In this document: positions 9,941 to 22,900 of the stretch, piece after piece
How the letters are laid out: each line of letters opens with the position of its first letter
Position numbering within the stretch: position 1 is the stretch's first letter
Source: Owenia fusiformis
Taxonomy: Eukaryota; Annelida; Polychaeta; Sabellida; Oweniidae
NCBI GenBank assembly: GCA_903813345.2
Contig: CAIIXF020000010.1
Coordinates: 23,603,740 to 23,667,739, forward strand
Length of the DNA: 64,000 nucleotides
Reading direction: 5' to 3'
Position numbers and translations under genes: made by a program
The notes under the pieces: generated by a model
The model's database searches: none
Seen by the model: only the letters and a program-made list of their open reading frames with translations
Told to the model about the DNA's origin: nothing

Positions 9941-12900
9941 TAAAGTAAAGTTTGTACATGTAAGAGTGTTTTTATATGAAAAATAACATGCTCCACCATA
10001 GCAGACAAATTTTTCGCTCCCAACCTGGGAGATTGAGAGTCCATGTCGAGATATAGACAAAAAAGAGCAGACAAGATCCAGGTATTCAAAATCGTAATCC
10101 AGCATATCCATTTTACCAAGTAACCTTACAAAAGTCAAGGAATTTTTATGAAATAAAGTCAGAACTGAACCATTTAGAAACTAGATATGACAAGGAATGC
10201 TGTAACAAAAAATATTGAAAAACTCAATAAACATGTCTCTCAACTCTTCCATCTATTGTTGGTTTTTAAATGGATAAGAATTGTATTACTATTTACTGGC
10301 CAAAACACATGAGAAAGGATCAAACATCCCCTACTTGTACCTTACTAAGCCCATACTGTACCTCACATTTATCCCTAAAACCAATAGACCCTCAGCTTAA
10401 ATAGCAGTAGAATATTCAGAAATACTATCTTTATATTTATGACATTCATACAGTTAAAAAACGAGAGCTATTAAATAGACTTATATCAGAAGCATCTGAA
10501 TCAAAATATCAACCTACCCTCAAAGACAGAGGGGAGTAATAAACAATAATATTAATGATGGTACTTTAACAGAACACAACTGTTTTATATCTATATATTA
10601 TCTTTTCAAGATATTTTATTTCATATTTTATGGCTGACATCAAAAATAAACACAATATAATGAATAACTCAACAAACATAATACAGCTTTAACTTCTCCA
10701 AATCATACATTGTCTAATCTTCCTTGTTGCACATCCAATCATCTTGTATTGTCACCCTTACACACAATTTACAACTGTTTGAGATCAACAATTGAAATGG
10801 CCAAATTAAAAAGAGCCTAGAAATGAAGTCTGGTAAAAGACCTTTGCCCCCATCCCTCCAACTCCATGTATGTACTTAAATAAAATACAGGTTTTTATGA
10901 GAAGGCTTGGAATGAGGGATGGGGTAGGGAAGGCAATTGATACAACTTTCTGAACCTAGGATGATAGAACTCATTTACAAGCTCATTCATCCCTGAAGAA
11001 GTTAAGCCCCTACAATTAGACTGCCTGTTCAGAAGTGTCTATTGGAGAAAAAATGGCATAGTGACACATTTTTTTAATTTGCTTTAAGTTTTATATTAAA
11101 AACTCTAAAATCCTTGAAGGTCAAGAAAAATGATTTGATAGGGGAGGTTTTGCACATGACCCAGTAGGGCCAGGTACCACTAAATGGACATTCTATTTGC
11201 AAAGCCTGGAAGTTTTTTGATTTGTATTCAGAGTATGTTCAAAAGGCCCAACAGAACAACACAGAATTGATTTTTCAAATTAACTTACTCCAAGCTGAGA
11301 TCACATTTGAAGATGTTGTTAGTTTTAGTACTGGTCTGTTCATAGTAGTTTAACCCATTGATCTACCATAACTAGTATTTAATACATATATTTTTGAGAT
11401 CTACAGACATGGGACATCAATGGGTTAAAAATACATGATTTGAAATCTTTCAAGCATTTGGTCCTACTAAAAGTAAATTGGAATCAAATGATTGGATTTG
11501 AAAACTCAGGGTTTGAAATTCCCTGAATAGTGACTGAAATTCTTGGTAAATATAAAGTCCCAAATATACCAGAATGAAACAGGGTCTGGGTCATATCGAG
11601 CCAAATCATGTGCAATATACTTGTATATCATCTGATCATTCAATGGCAATTCCTCTTTCAAATTCATTTTCTAAAATATGTATACATATAACAAGGTGAG
11701 AATTTGCCAATTGAACATATAAAACACAGTATTGAACACCATTCTTCTCTAAGAAATGCCTTAAAGGAGTAAACTGTCTACACAAATAGAGAATTTAAGC
11801 CCAGAATTAACTGATTTGTAGGTGATTTAAGGCATGATGTTCTTGAATGAAGATTAAACTGAGATTGGCAGACCATGAAATCATGAACAAGTGCATCAAA
11901 TCAGTCACAATTCACTGAGTCTTGTGCGTAAATTATATTCAAGCACAGTAAACAATGGCCATACTGTGATTGGCCTCCTAATGCATGTTAAGCTATGTGT
12001 TTCTACAAAACATATCATAAGTCATTAAGTCCACCAGAATAGTGATTCCAAGGAAATATATAAATATACTCTACTTCCATTTCAATATCTCACATGTATA
12101 TAGTATGCTATTACAATGTACAAATGTACTGCCACTATAATATAAGTCTGCTACTGCAATTTTAGTTACTACAATACACTATGACTAAAAAGGCCTTCGA
12201 GGCTCAAACTATTCCCCCAATATTTTTAATCTCCCTCCCCAATTACTTGTGTCTACGGTGAGAGGGATAGGAGAGGGAGAGGGAGAAAGACTTGAAAATT
12301 CATGCAAGACTCATTCAAAATTTGATACATACAGATACATGTATATTAAGAATATATGTTATATAGAAGTATCAAATTTCCCTGTGTTAGAATGTTACAG
12401 CACAGTGTACATAGGAATTCTTTTTAGTTTCACTATTGTAATATTTTTGAAGCTTCATGAAATAGTATTGCATTTACATGTTATCCAAAACAATCAAAAG
12501 TACAAGGCAATCTGTGACCTGACATCAATACCATGGCCTGACATCAGTACCGGTTACTAAGCCCATTAACAGCATTTTCATTGAACACCTGTGTATCATT
12601 AGAGCTAGTCAATATAATAACTTTATGGTAGAAAAATAAATTTCATTAACTGACTCAAAATCTTAGCCTGACAGTTCACTACACTCCTTAGCACCTCACC
12701 ATGTACTCATCTAAGAATGTCATGTTCATTTTTGAACACCCTGTACACATCCATTTAAGTTGATGCAATCAAAAAGACTATTTAGTTATTTCAATATTTT
12801 GGAATGTTTGCCCAATGTATTGTCTTTTAAATAGGACAAAAAATGTTGGAAATAGTGTTTTTACATCATTGGTCTCGATATCAACCTTTCTGCTATTTCA

Positions 12901-13490
12901 GAAAATATATATGCTAAAGACCCTTATAGGTTGCTGAAGCCAAGTTAGCTAGCTCTTTCTGCATGCAATGAAGATAAGGCAATCCACTAGATATCAGTAG
13001 AGAAAACTTTCTAATGTCCTGTATAATCGGAAAAGAATCAATCTAGACAGCACTATTTCTCACTACTTTCAGATGATCTTAATTTGATTTGCCCAATGCT
13101 TTTACAGTCAATGCTTTAAAATGGAGATTTCATTTTCCAGTTTTAATTTACCAAAATAGATTTAAAGTAGACAACAGGCAAATTACTAATAACACAATAT
13201 ACTCTTAATAGTCTCTGGTAGGTTGTTTTGTTGAATAAAACATGTATTGAAGAAGTTTGTAGCCCTGTATGATTAATATAATTATCTACTAAGTATCTGG
13301 ACACAGTCCTGCATCAAGCAGGTACTCTTGGCAGTTTATCTTTTGAGATTTCCTACTATCTCTATTCTCATTTATCTTCTTTACATTGTTCAATTGCTCA
13401 CCAAGCATACGTTTCAATATCGGCATCTTCATCAATATTGCCCCTTTGTGATGTGCTTACACCAAACTCCACAACTTGATTGTTTATAGT
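9941..13490. other. intergenic or GRAMD1 3' flank, no gene seen
   Basis: AT-rich sequence between the HINE-like repeat and the GRAMD1 3' minisatellite. There are short chance frames only. A minus-sense AATAAA (plus TTTATT at 10615-10620) could end a very long 3' UTR, but nothing supports it further. An 81-bp inverted-repeat element lies at 11349-11429. Confidence 0.5.
11349..11429. mobile_element. 81-bp mini inverted-repeat element
   Basis: It starts TTTAACCCATTGAT and ends ATCAATGGGTTAAA, an inverted repeat of 14 bp. It is non-coding. The size and ends suggest a MITE of a TTAA or TA family. Confidence 0.4.
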
Positions 13491-13808
13491 CAACATTATG
13501 ACTTCAACATAATAAACATTATGACTTCAGCATCAATAATAATCACTTCAACGTCATCATTATGACTTCAATGTCAATAATTATCACTTCAGTGTCAACA
13601 TTACGACTTCAACGTCATCATTATGACTTCAATGTCAACATTATGACTTCAGTGTCAACATTACGACTTCAACGTCAACATTATGACTTCAATGTCAACA
13701 TTATGACTTCAATGTCAACATTATGACTTCAATGTCATCATTATGACTTCAATGTCAACATTATGACTTCAATGTCAACATTATGACACCAATGTCAACA
13801 TTATGACT
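13491..13808. repeat. 20-bp minisatellite in the GRAMD1 3' UTR
   Basis: About 16 units of ATTATGACTTCAATGTCAAC with ACG and CATC variants. Each unit contains TGAC-N6-GTCA, a small inverted repeat. The array starts about 60 bp past the GRAMD1 stop codon, so it is probably transcribed. In mRNA sense the unit is GTTGACATTGAAGTCATAAT. Confidence 0.85.
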
Positions 13809-13869
13809 CACTTTGACTACTCCTAAGAGTTAATCTTGAACAATGCCCATACTGCACTTGAGGTCAAGG

Positions 13870-13941
13870 TCATAATTCCTCATGATGACTTGTTCGTCGT
13901 GTATCTAAATTGTCTTTTAGCTCTACTAATGTTTGTTTCAT
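13870..13941 (-). CDS. GRAMD1: GRAMD1 exon 18 and stop
   Basis: 72 nt with 23 codons and TGA at 13870-13872. Encodes MKQTLVELKDNLDTRRTSHH then EEL. The acceptor is TTTTTCAG. The reading frame follows exon 17 in phase 0. Confidence 0.88.
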   Translation of the reverse strand: MKQTLVELKDNLDTRRTSHHEEL

Positions 13942-16900
13942 CTGAAAAATAAGAAATAAACAAATAAAATCTTTACAATGCTCAGTATTCTTAGTACAAG
14001 TCCAAAGTAAATAATGCACTGTTAACATTCTCAAGTGTTCATATTTTTAACTGTTCATTTCAGAAATGAATCATAAAAATTGTACATGTGTGATAATTTA
14101 CATTTCAATATTCTAGTAAAGGTTGTGTAACTGCTATGTTAATATGTTTATATGATTGCAATAAATACATGTACATAACATTAGTATATCTGCTCACTAG
14201 CCAGAGGAAGAAACATAAGTGGAATACACAAATGTACAAAGTTGTAAATTACCTGCTCCATAATCTCAATAGACGAGGATAGTATGTCTTTCCACCTATC
14301 TATCTCCATATTATGTAGTACCTCCTGGCGTTCTAGCAGGCTGGCCCAGTCAGCCGGACTCTCAGGGGGCTCACTAAAACACACACAATATACTCGTAAT
14401 ATATCATACCTTGATCAGATTACCTTTTAGTTGCCTGACAGAGATGTGAAAGATAACAGAATACAAGCAGGAGAGTGTTATGTTTTTAATAGCAAAGTAA
14501 AGTGGAAAGGGATGTATTTATTTATTTATTTTATTAATGATGTAATGAGCAAGGCCTGGGTGAAGTAACAGTTGTATAGTAGATGTAGTGGACAGTCTTT
14601 ACTTTGCTAAATTTCAAAATCACTTAATACAATCAGCCAAAACTTTGCATTAACCACCTATCTTCTGAGCCTCTTGTACAACAGGCAGGACTAAAACATA
14701 TAATAACATATGTCTTGGAATATCTTACCTTGGAATGTGTGTACTGAGTGGAGTGTGAAGCCTGTTGACTGTCCTGCCCTCTATAGACCAGAGTTTGTAG
14801 AACAGAAGTGCATTGAACATTACCAGAAGTATTAATCTGAAATACAATGGAACAACATGAACTTTAACAATGAGGGGGATTATAATGAATCTTCGAATGG
14901 CAAGTGCTTTCACTGTTTTGTAACAAAATAAAATTAGAACAGACTTAAAACCTCTCACAAGTAGAGATCATTTTTTTGTTGGAAATGTTTAAATCATATA
15001 TCAATGGAAAGACAATTTAATTTCCAACAAATTGATGTATAATTTATTTCACATAAATCAGTATTTGTTTTAAAATAACGTTAGAATCACCACAGGGGTC
15101 AAAATCATGATTTACCGGATTTTCTCACATATACGCCCCCCTAAATTTAGGCCCATGGGCCAAAAATCGAATGTAGTACGCTAATACGCCCATGGGCCTA
15201 TAAAAAATAACTATTATTGATTTTTTCAATAAATTCAAGAGTATTTTGTCACTGGCAGATCGTTCTGTCGTTACTTTGTTTCAACATTAGTTCAACGCTG
15301 TGCCGTAAGTGGCAGTGGTGGATCGTTCTGTTGTTACTTTGTTTCAACATTAAGTCCAAGGTTGTAGGTGACATTTCCTTTATAATTCTTACAAAACATG
15401 CGGTAGGACTACAACAGTAGGTACGGTAGTCCATTGTATTCAACAGCTCTTCTCACCTTTACGCCCACTGGGCCAAAAATCGAAAGTAGTACACTTATAC
15501 GCCCATGGGCGAAAAATAAGAGGTAAAATAACAGACGAAATTACCCCTTCTTTCAGTTATACGCCCAGGGCTTATATGCGAGAAAATCCGGTACCGATTG
15601 CTGAATACGGAATGCTAAAAACTGACCAGACAGATATAACCCCTATGTCACCTTTTGGGGTATAAGTCTAATTATAGAAGGTCAAAATTGTTGATTTACG
15701 TATCAAATGAAGGCGAATAAGTTTACAAATGCAATATTATTGAGTTATTTTACCATTTTGATGGGAATTGGTAATATTATAGCCTAAATAATGCCGAAAA
15801 ATCTGCACCAAATAGTTAATTTTTACTCATTTCAAGACATTTTGGAGATAATGCATGAAAATGTAAAAGCCTAAAAGTGTTGATTAAGCAATGCAATATT
15901 ATGTATTAAGCTCAAAACATATAGCGAAATGTTGTTTTACTGTTACAACCCCATAATACGGAAATGACCATGGAGTCACCAATAGCCATTTATATTTTAT
16001 GAATTATACATCACTTTGTTGAAAATTGAATTATCTTTCAAATGATATATGCTTTATGGATATTTCCAACATACCAGCGAAGATATTACAAAAATAAAAA
16101 TATGGACGTTTATATTGTGTAAGTACTCACACAGCACAGACGACCCTGACTAGATTATGTGATTCCACTGCGGCTTGGTTCTCTACTGCACGAGTCATTT
16201 GACCTGCAACATAATGACCTACAACAATATAGAGCAGTTCCCAGGAGAGAAAGTCAAACATTCAGCAATATACAGTAATACCAGTGTTTGTGAATGCATG
16301 GACATCTGAAAATGTAAATACATTTTGAGGTATGAAATCTTAGCTGTTCTATTGGCTCTAATGTTATCAGAAGTGTAAATGCAATGGCATTTTGATTTTA
16401 ATACAAGTGATTGCCAAACAAAATGGCTATTACCTCAAACTTTCTCTTGAAATCAAGTAAGAAAATGTAGAGCTTACTACTAATTTTTGGAATTGGCCTT
16501 GGTGGAGTTTGTTTTTCGATGATAGATGGTGTGTGATTTATATGTGGTATACGTTCAGCTTTTGTGTGACTCTTCCTCCGTTTCCGTACTTTTTTCTTTC
16601 CTGCTTGTACAGGCAGTAACGATGTGAGCCGGTCACACTCCTTACGCAATGATTCAGCTTAAAGTAAGAAGACTTTAGCGTTAACATAAATTGAGAAATA
16701 AAAATTATCAAATTTTAAAGATTAAAATAGAGGGCAGTACTATTTTGGGAATTGTGGGATGTAACATCAAGAGCATTCTTTCAGGCTATTGGGTAATAAT
16801 TCAACTAAAAGAAAAAATTGGGTATAAATTAGATACCTGTCAACACTTTTATGAAACTTTCATGAGTTTTTTTAGGAAGACAAATCATTAAAATAAGGTT

Positions 16901-19900
16901 CATCACTAAAAGAGGCTTGAATTCATGACTTACCTAGGTGACCGTAATGATCATTTAGCCCAGCTATTGTATTTTTATCGATAAAATCTGAAAAAATATT
17001 GAATGATATAAAAATAAATTTTTTTAAGTTTAAATTTTACTGTTACTATCATTTTTACATATAATATGTCCAAAATATTTCAATTCATTTCATTGCAGAA
17101 GTCACCAAAGCATAATTCTTAATGTACTCAAAGATTCCTATTCTCAATATCTAAATGTTAATAAATGCATGTATCTTATCTGAGGAAAGACCACAAAGAT
17201 AATGTAGGCCAACAGCTTACTTTTTACAAGACCAAATACATATTTCTTGTATTTGATCTCACTGGTGATTCTCAGGCGACATTTGTGGTTCAAGACACGT
17301 GTGATACAATAGCGCTGAACCACATAGAAGCTGTCTGCGTATGGTATTCCCTGATTGGCCACCTCACAGTCAACAACATAGATGATACCTGGTTTACTCT
17401 GAGCATAACACACCTGTTAGAAATACAACAAGCATTAATACTTGTGCCACATCCAAGGTGTGGCAGAAGGACACTGCTACAATGTTACTTTCACACATAA
17501 GAATGCACCCGGAATATGCTTCAAGCCAAGATTAACAAAATGATGATTTGTATAGAATTTCTAAACATTTTTCACTAATAAGAAACCATCACTCCACTTT
17601 CTTTAATGAAACAAACTTTGTTATTCTTCTTTGACACCATTCCAGTTCTCTTACTGAACTCTCTTCTTTCTCTTTGGTAATACAATGTACTAGATGAAAA
17701 ACAGACAAATATATTATTAGAGATTTTATTTCCATTTTTCATTTTAATATGTTGCCATTTACAAAATTCCTCAAAAACCAGGTGCTTTTGGTAAAACAAC
17801 CACAGAAAATCTTTGATTACCTGCTGATAATGAAACCCTTGTATATAAAAAAAACCTGTGTATGTGAAAGCCCTAAATATATGAAACCCCTGTATGTATG
17901 AAGCCTGGTATATATGAAACCCTTGTATATATGAAATTCCTGTATATACTAAACCCCTGAATATATGAATCCCATGTATATGAGAAACCCTGGAATATAT
18001 AAAATCCCTGTTTATACCATGACTGAACTTACTTGTTTCTCTGTGGCAATAGATGTCTTGGGTCCCAATGCGTGGTTGAGAGACAGTGTGTAAGACAATG
18101 TTCTAGTCTTGTTCCCCTCAGCATCATCATCAGTCCAGTGTGATGTCACAAGATCTAGAATATGGGCAAACAGTACATGTACATTTTTGTATAAAATGAA
18201 ATTATTTATTTTCTTATGCAGACTGCTCAGATGCTAATCGTAAACTAGATCAGGATACATTAGTCATGTATTAAGTTAATTTTATCACCATGCTTTTTAA
18301 TGAGGCTATTTCACCCAATGACAATTTTGTCCTGTGTCTGCTTCATACAAGAGCATTTTGTCCAGGGCCTACTTTATAAAAAGCTTACAAGTTCAATTTC
18401 TCAGCCTTCAAATTGAAATTGTGAGGTCCCTTGCCTCATAATAGGTTCACAGCAGGGAAATCCCAGCTAGACATATTGTCCAAAGAAAAACAGTTCTCTA
18501 GATGAAATTGGTTCCATGACAAAACTATCTCATGGAAAAAGTAACCCTTGATGGATGAAACCCAAGATAAGATATAATAGCATGAAACAAGGCATTAACA
18601 TGACAAAATGTCACAACCTAGTTGCTCACAATATTATTAGTTCAATGTTAAGTCAGATCTGAATTTCTGAGAACTCTGTAGATGATTTTGAAAAAATTGG
18701 TCAATTTAAAGCAAGGTTTTGACTGAGAAGGTTGTTGAAGGTGAAATCCTAAATGTAAAGTCAGATTTGAACTTCTGAGAACTTGTAGATGATTTCGAAA
18801 AAAAATTGGTCAATTTGAAGCAAGTTGAAAAAAGACCTTTTTGATCTTGAGAATGTCATTGAAGGTCAAATCTATAGTCAGATTTGAACCTTTAGAATTT
18901 GTAGATGATTTTGAAAAATCGCCAATCGCCAACCACCACCATAAAAAACGGAGACCATAATAATAACAATATGTCACCACTTCTTCGTGGTGACATAAAA
19001 ACGCAGAATTTTGATGAGCCCTAAATTCTTCCTTCTCTTCTACATTATAGATATTATAATGTAAACAGCCTAACAATGCACTTTACTGCCCATGTATTTC
19101 AATATCTCAACAATTTCAACATCTTCAAACATGCCCACCTCACACCACTGTACCTCATACCATATAACTAGAATTGTCTATGGTTCTAGCCAGGATAAAA
19201 ATACCAGTTCTTCAACTCGACAATGGGAAGAACTCCTCTACCTTAGTGACTAATATGTCATGATATGACATCTAAAGAGTCAATAAAAAGATATATAACT
19301 ATCACATAACAGTTAAGCATCTAATTTCATATTTGCTTACATTATTAAATTGTTGATATTTATAAACAAAACATGGAGACTATAACAATATGTCACTACT
19401 TCCTTCTGGTGGTAACATAAAAATCAATTTGTTATATTTGTTATTTCAAAAAAAAACACAAAAATATAAACCTCTTGTGTTGTTGACATAAAAATTATAA
19501 GATACACTACATGTATAATACACATTTAAGCAAAGACATATCATATAGCCATTACTTTTAAGGAAATAGGCAGAAATGCAGTTAATTCATCCTTAGAACA
19601 ATATGTAAAGTGATAATCCATCGGAACAAGATAAAAATATGAATCAGAATGATAGCAAGAAGTAATTGTAGCATCAATTTTAAGGTTGAAAATTTGCAAA
19701 TTATATAGTTTATTTTGCACATTGACTTTGTCACTCAATCTATCCCTGTCACTTTTTTATTCAGCAGTAATTAATTACATTATATGTCATATATCTTTAA
19801 ACAATAAGTTCACCATCCAAGAATTTCAGTTTGCAACATGGAAGCTCCCATCATGCATCAGCTATGCGAACATTAGATAGGCAAATGCTGCCCTAACGAT

Positions 19901-22900
19901 AACTCAGGACTGATTGTGTTTCTTGGCTACTATTAGCCAAGGGTCAATTCATGGAAATAAATTGTACATACATATAGCTAGCTTACAATATTGTACCTAA
20001 CTAGAAAACAGCACCTCCACAGAGTAGCAAATCCCAACGAACACTATAACATATATGAATCTGTATTTCTCACAAAAAATATAAACATTGGACACACTAG
20101 AGATACGAGATATATCAGAATTTCTACCAATTTTAAAAGCATTTGGGTTTTTAGGGCACAAATAATAAGTACAATTGAATTTTCTGGCACATATCAGGAA
20201 AACAATACCAAAATAGATCAGAAAATTATTGCGAAATTCCACATAAGGCGTAGCCATTTTGAATTTTACGAGGCTAAAATTACAAAACCGATACAATATT
20301 TGCAATCTACCCCAAATTGCCTTTCATTTGAGTATAATAAAGCAATACTTCAAAAATATCTCAAAATTAATGCAAATTCCCATTGGCAGCCATTTTGAAT
20401 TTTCTGAGGCACAAATCAGAAAGAAAATACCATTTTAATGATCTACCCTAAATTTCCTTCAATCTGAGTATAATTAAGCCATACTTTAAAGGGATCAGAC
20501 CCCCCCCCCCATTCATGGCCCCTGGGGGTCATGGTGAAAAACTCGGAATATATTTGAAATAGATAGATGTTGTGAATATACTACCAAAATTTCAAACAAT
20601 AATATTTGAGCCAGGCCACAGGAAAAGGGGTCTTAACACAGATTTTTTCAATATTCTGATTTTTTGTTTATCTTAAAAAGCACAAAGAAACCTTTCAAAT
20701 GAGCCATGGCTTATGTCCTAACAATTTTTCCTTGCATACGAGCATATAGCCTCACACGTATATACATGTAGACCAAAAAGTCGGATCTGAATTTAGCACA
20801 TTTTCCTCTTCATTGTGGGCATATTTTTGGCTCTGTAGCACAATTTTAATTTTTGTGACCGGTTTTCCTGTGGCCAGGCTCATTTATTACTTTGGCTTAA
20901 AATGAAAAACTTTCCATGATTTCCATGAAAAAATCCCGCTATTTTTAAAGTGGCGGCCATCTTGAATTTTTTTTTGTTGCGTACAACTATTCACCAATAT
21001 ACATCTTTCCACAAAATATAAAGAAAATCCATCCCCTAGTATTTGAGTTATTATCAGGACAGACGGACTGATGGAATTATACTTGAATCAGAAAACTTGA
21101 TTAGACAGGAAATTTTAATGTAAACCACATATTTTCAGAAAATCATATATTTTCAGAAAAAATATAGTTATAGTGTATTTTACAATGCATACCAAAATAA
21201 CAACATGAAAGGTCATTTTTTAACTGCCTACAATATGTAAAGCTTGCTTTCTAATAATTACAAAGTTCATTGATTTGAGAAAGAACAAAAATAAAAGTCA
21301 CATAACTATAACTATTTTGTTTTACTCAATTATTGTTTTGTTAAAATATTTAAAAAACATGAAATATAAGAAAAGAATTCCAAGTGCAAGTTTTGTTGAT
21401 AATAGTTCACTGCATGTAGGTTTATTAATCAATATGTATAATGCAACTGATCAAGTTCTATGATATTTCAATGGCATTTAATTAAGCCATCTTTATACGT
21501 TGGAAGTTGAGACTAAGACCCCAGTCACATTTGTCGCACAGCGGCCGTAAGTCGACCGCAGATCAATTAAATCGGTGAATTTCTGCGGCGAGCGTAGGAA
21601 AACTACGGCCGCCTTGCGGTCTCCGTATGGCGTACGCAGATTTTTACAGGCCGCAGGGAAGGCGTAGAAATAATAACTCAGAGTTATAATATTTTTCATT
21701 TCTGCGGTGCCCGTAGGAATCAACTGGCTCAACAAGATTGAATCATTATTTGTCAATGTTTCACACGACACTTTTCATTTGATATTACATCCTAGCACTA
21801 TGAATAACATCTATAAATTGTCCTGATGTAAATAAAATGAAAAAAAGTATTATTTATCAACAGAAATTTAAAATTCACCGTGCGGCTGCCGTGGGAAATG
21901 TGACTGCAAAAGTATGAGAGCGCAGAAATTCTACAGCGAGCGTAATGTGAGGAAATGTGACTGGGGTGTTATGCTTTACACGCAACAGTGATATGTGATA
22001 TAATATGATGACTAATGCTTTACGCGCAACAGTGATATGTGATATAATATGATGACTAATGCTTTACGCCCAACAGTGATATGTGATATAATATGATGAC
22101 TTATGCTTTACGCGCAACAGTGATATGTGATATAATATGATGACTAATGCTTTACGCCCAACAGTGATATGTGATATAATATGATGACTAATGCTTTACG
22201 CCCAACAGTGATATGTGATATAATATGATGACTTATGCTTTACGCGCAACAGTGATATGTGATATAATATGATGACTAATGCTTTACGCCCAACAGTGAT
22301 ATGTGATATAATATGATGACTAATGCTTTACGCCCAACAGTGATATGTGATATAATATGATGACTAATGCTTTACGCCCAACAGTGATATGTGATATAAT
22401 ATGATGACTAATGCTTTACGCCCAACAGTGATATGTGATATAATATGATGACTAATGCTTTACGCCCAACAGTGATATGTGATATAATATGATGACTAAT
22501 GCTTTACGCCCAACAGTGATATGTGATATAATATGATGACTAATGCTTTACGCCCAACAGTGATATGTGATATAATATGATGACTAATGCTTTACGCCCA
22601 ACAGTGATATGTGATATAATATGATGACTAATGCTTTACGCCCAACAGTGATATGTGATATAATATGATGACTAATGCTTTACGCCCAACAGTGATATGT
22701 GATATAATATGATGACTAATGCTTTACGCCCAACAGTGATATGTGATATAATATGATGACTAATGCTTTACGCCCAACAGTGATATGTGATATAATATGA
22801 TGACTAATGCTTTACGCCCAACAGTGATATGTGATATAATATGATGACTAATGCTTTACGCCCAACAGTGATATGTGATATAATATGATGACTAATGCTT

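Noticed and set aside
12249-12560. 103-codon plus-strand frame
   Set aside because: Lacks any recognisable domain and sits in AT-rich intergenic DNA.
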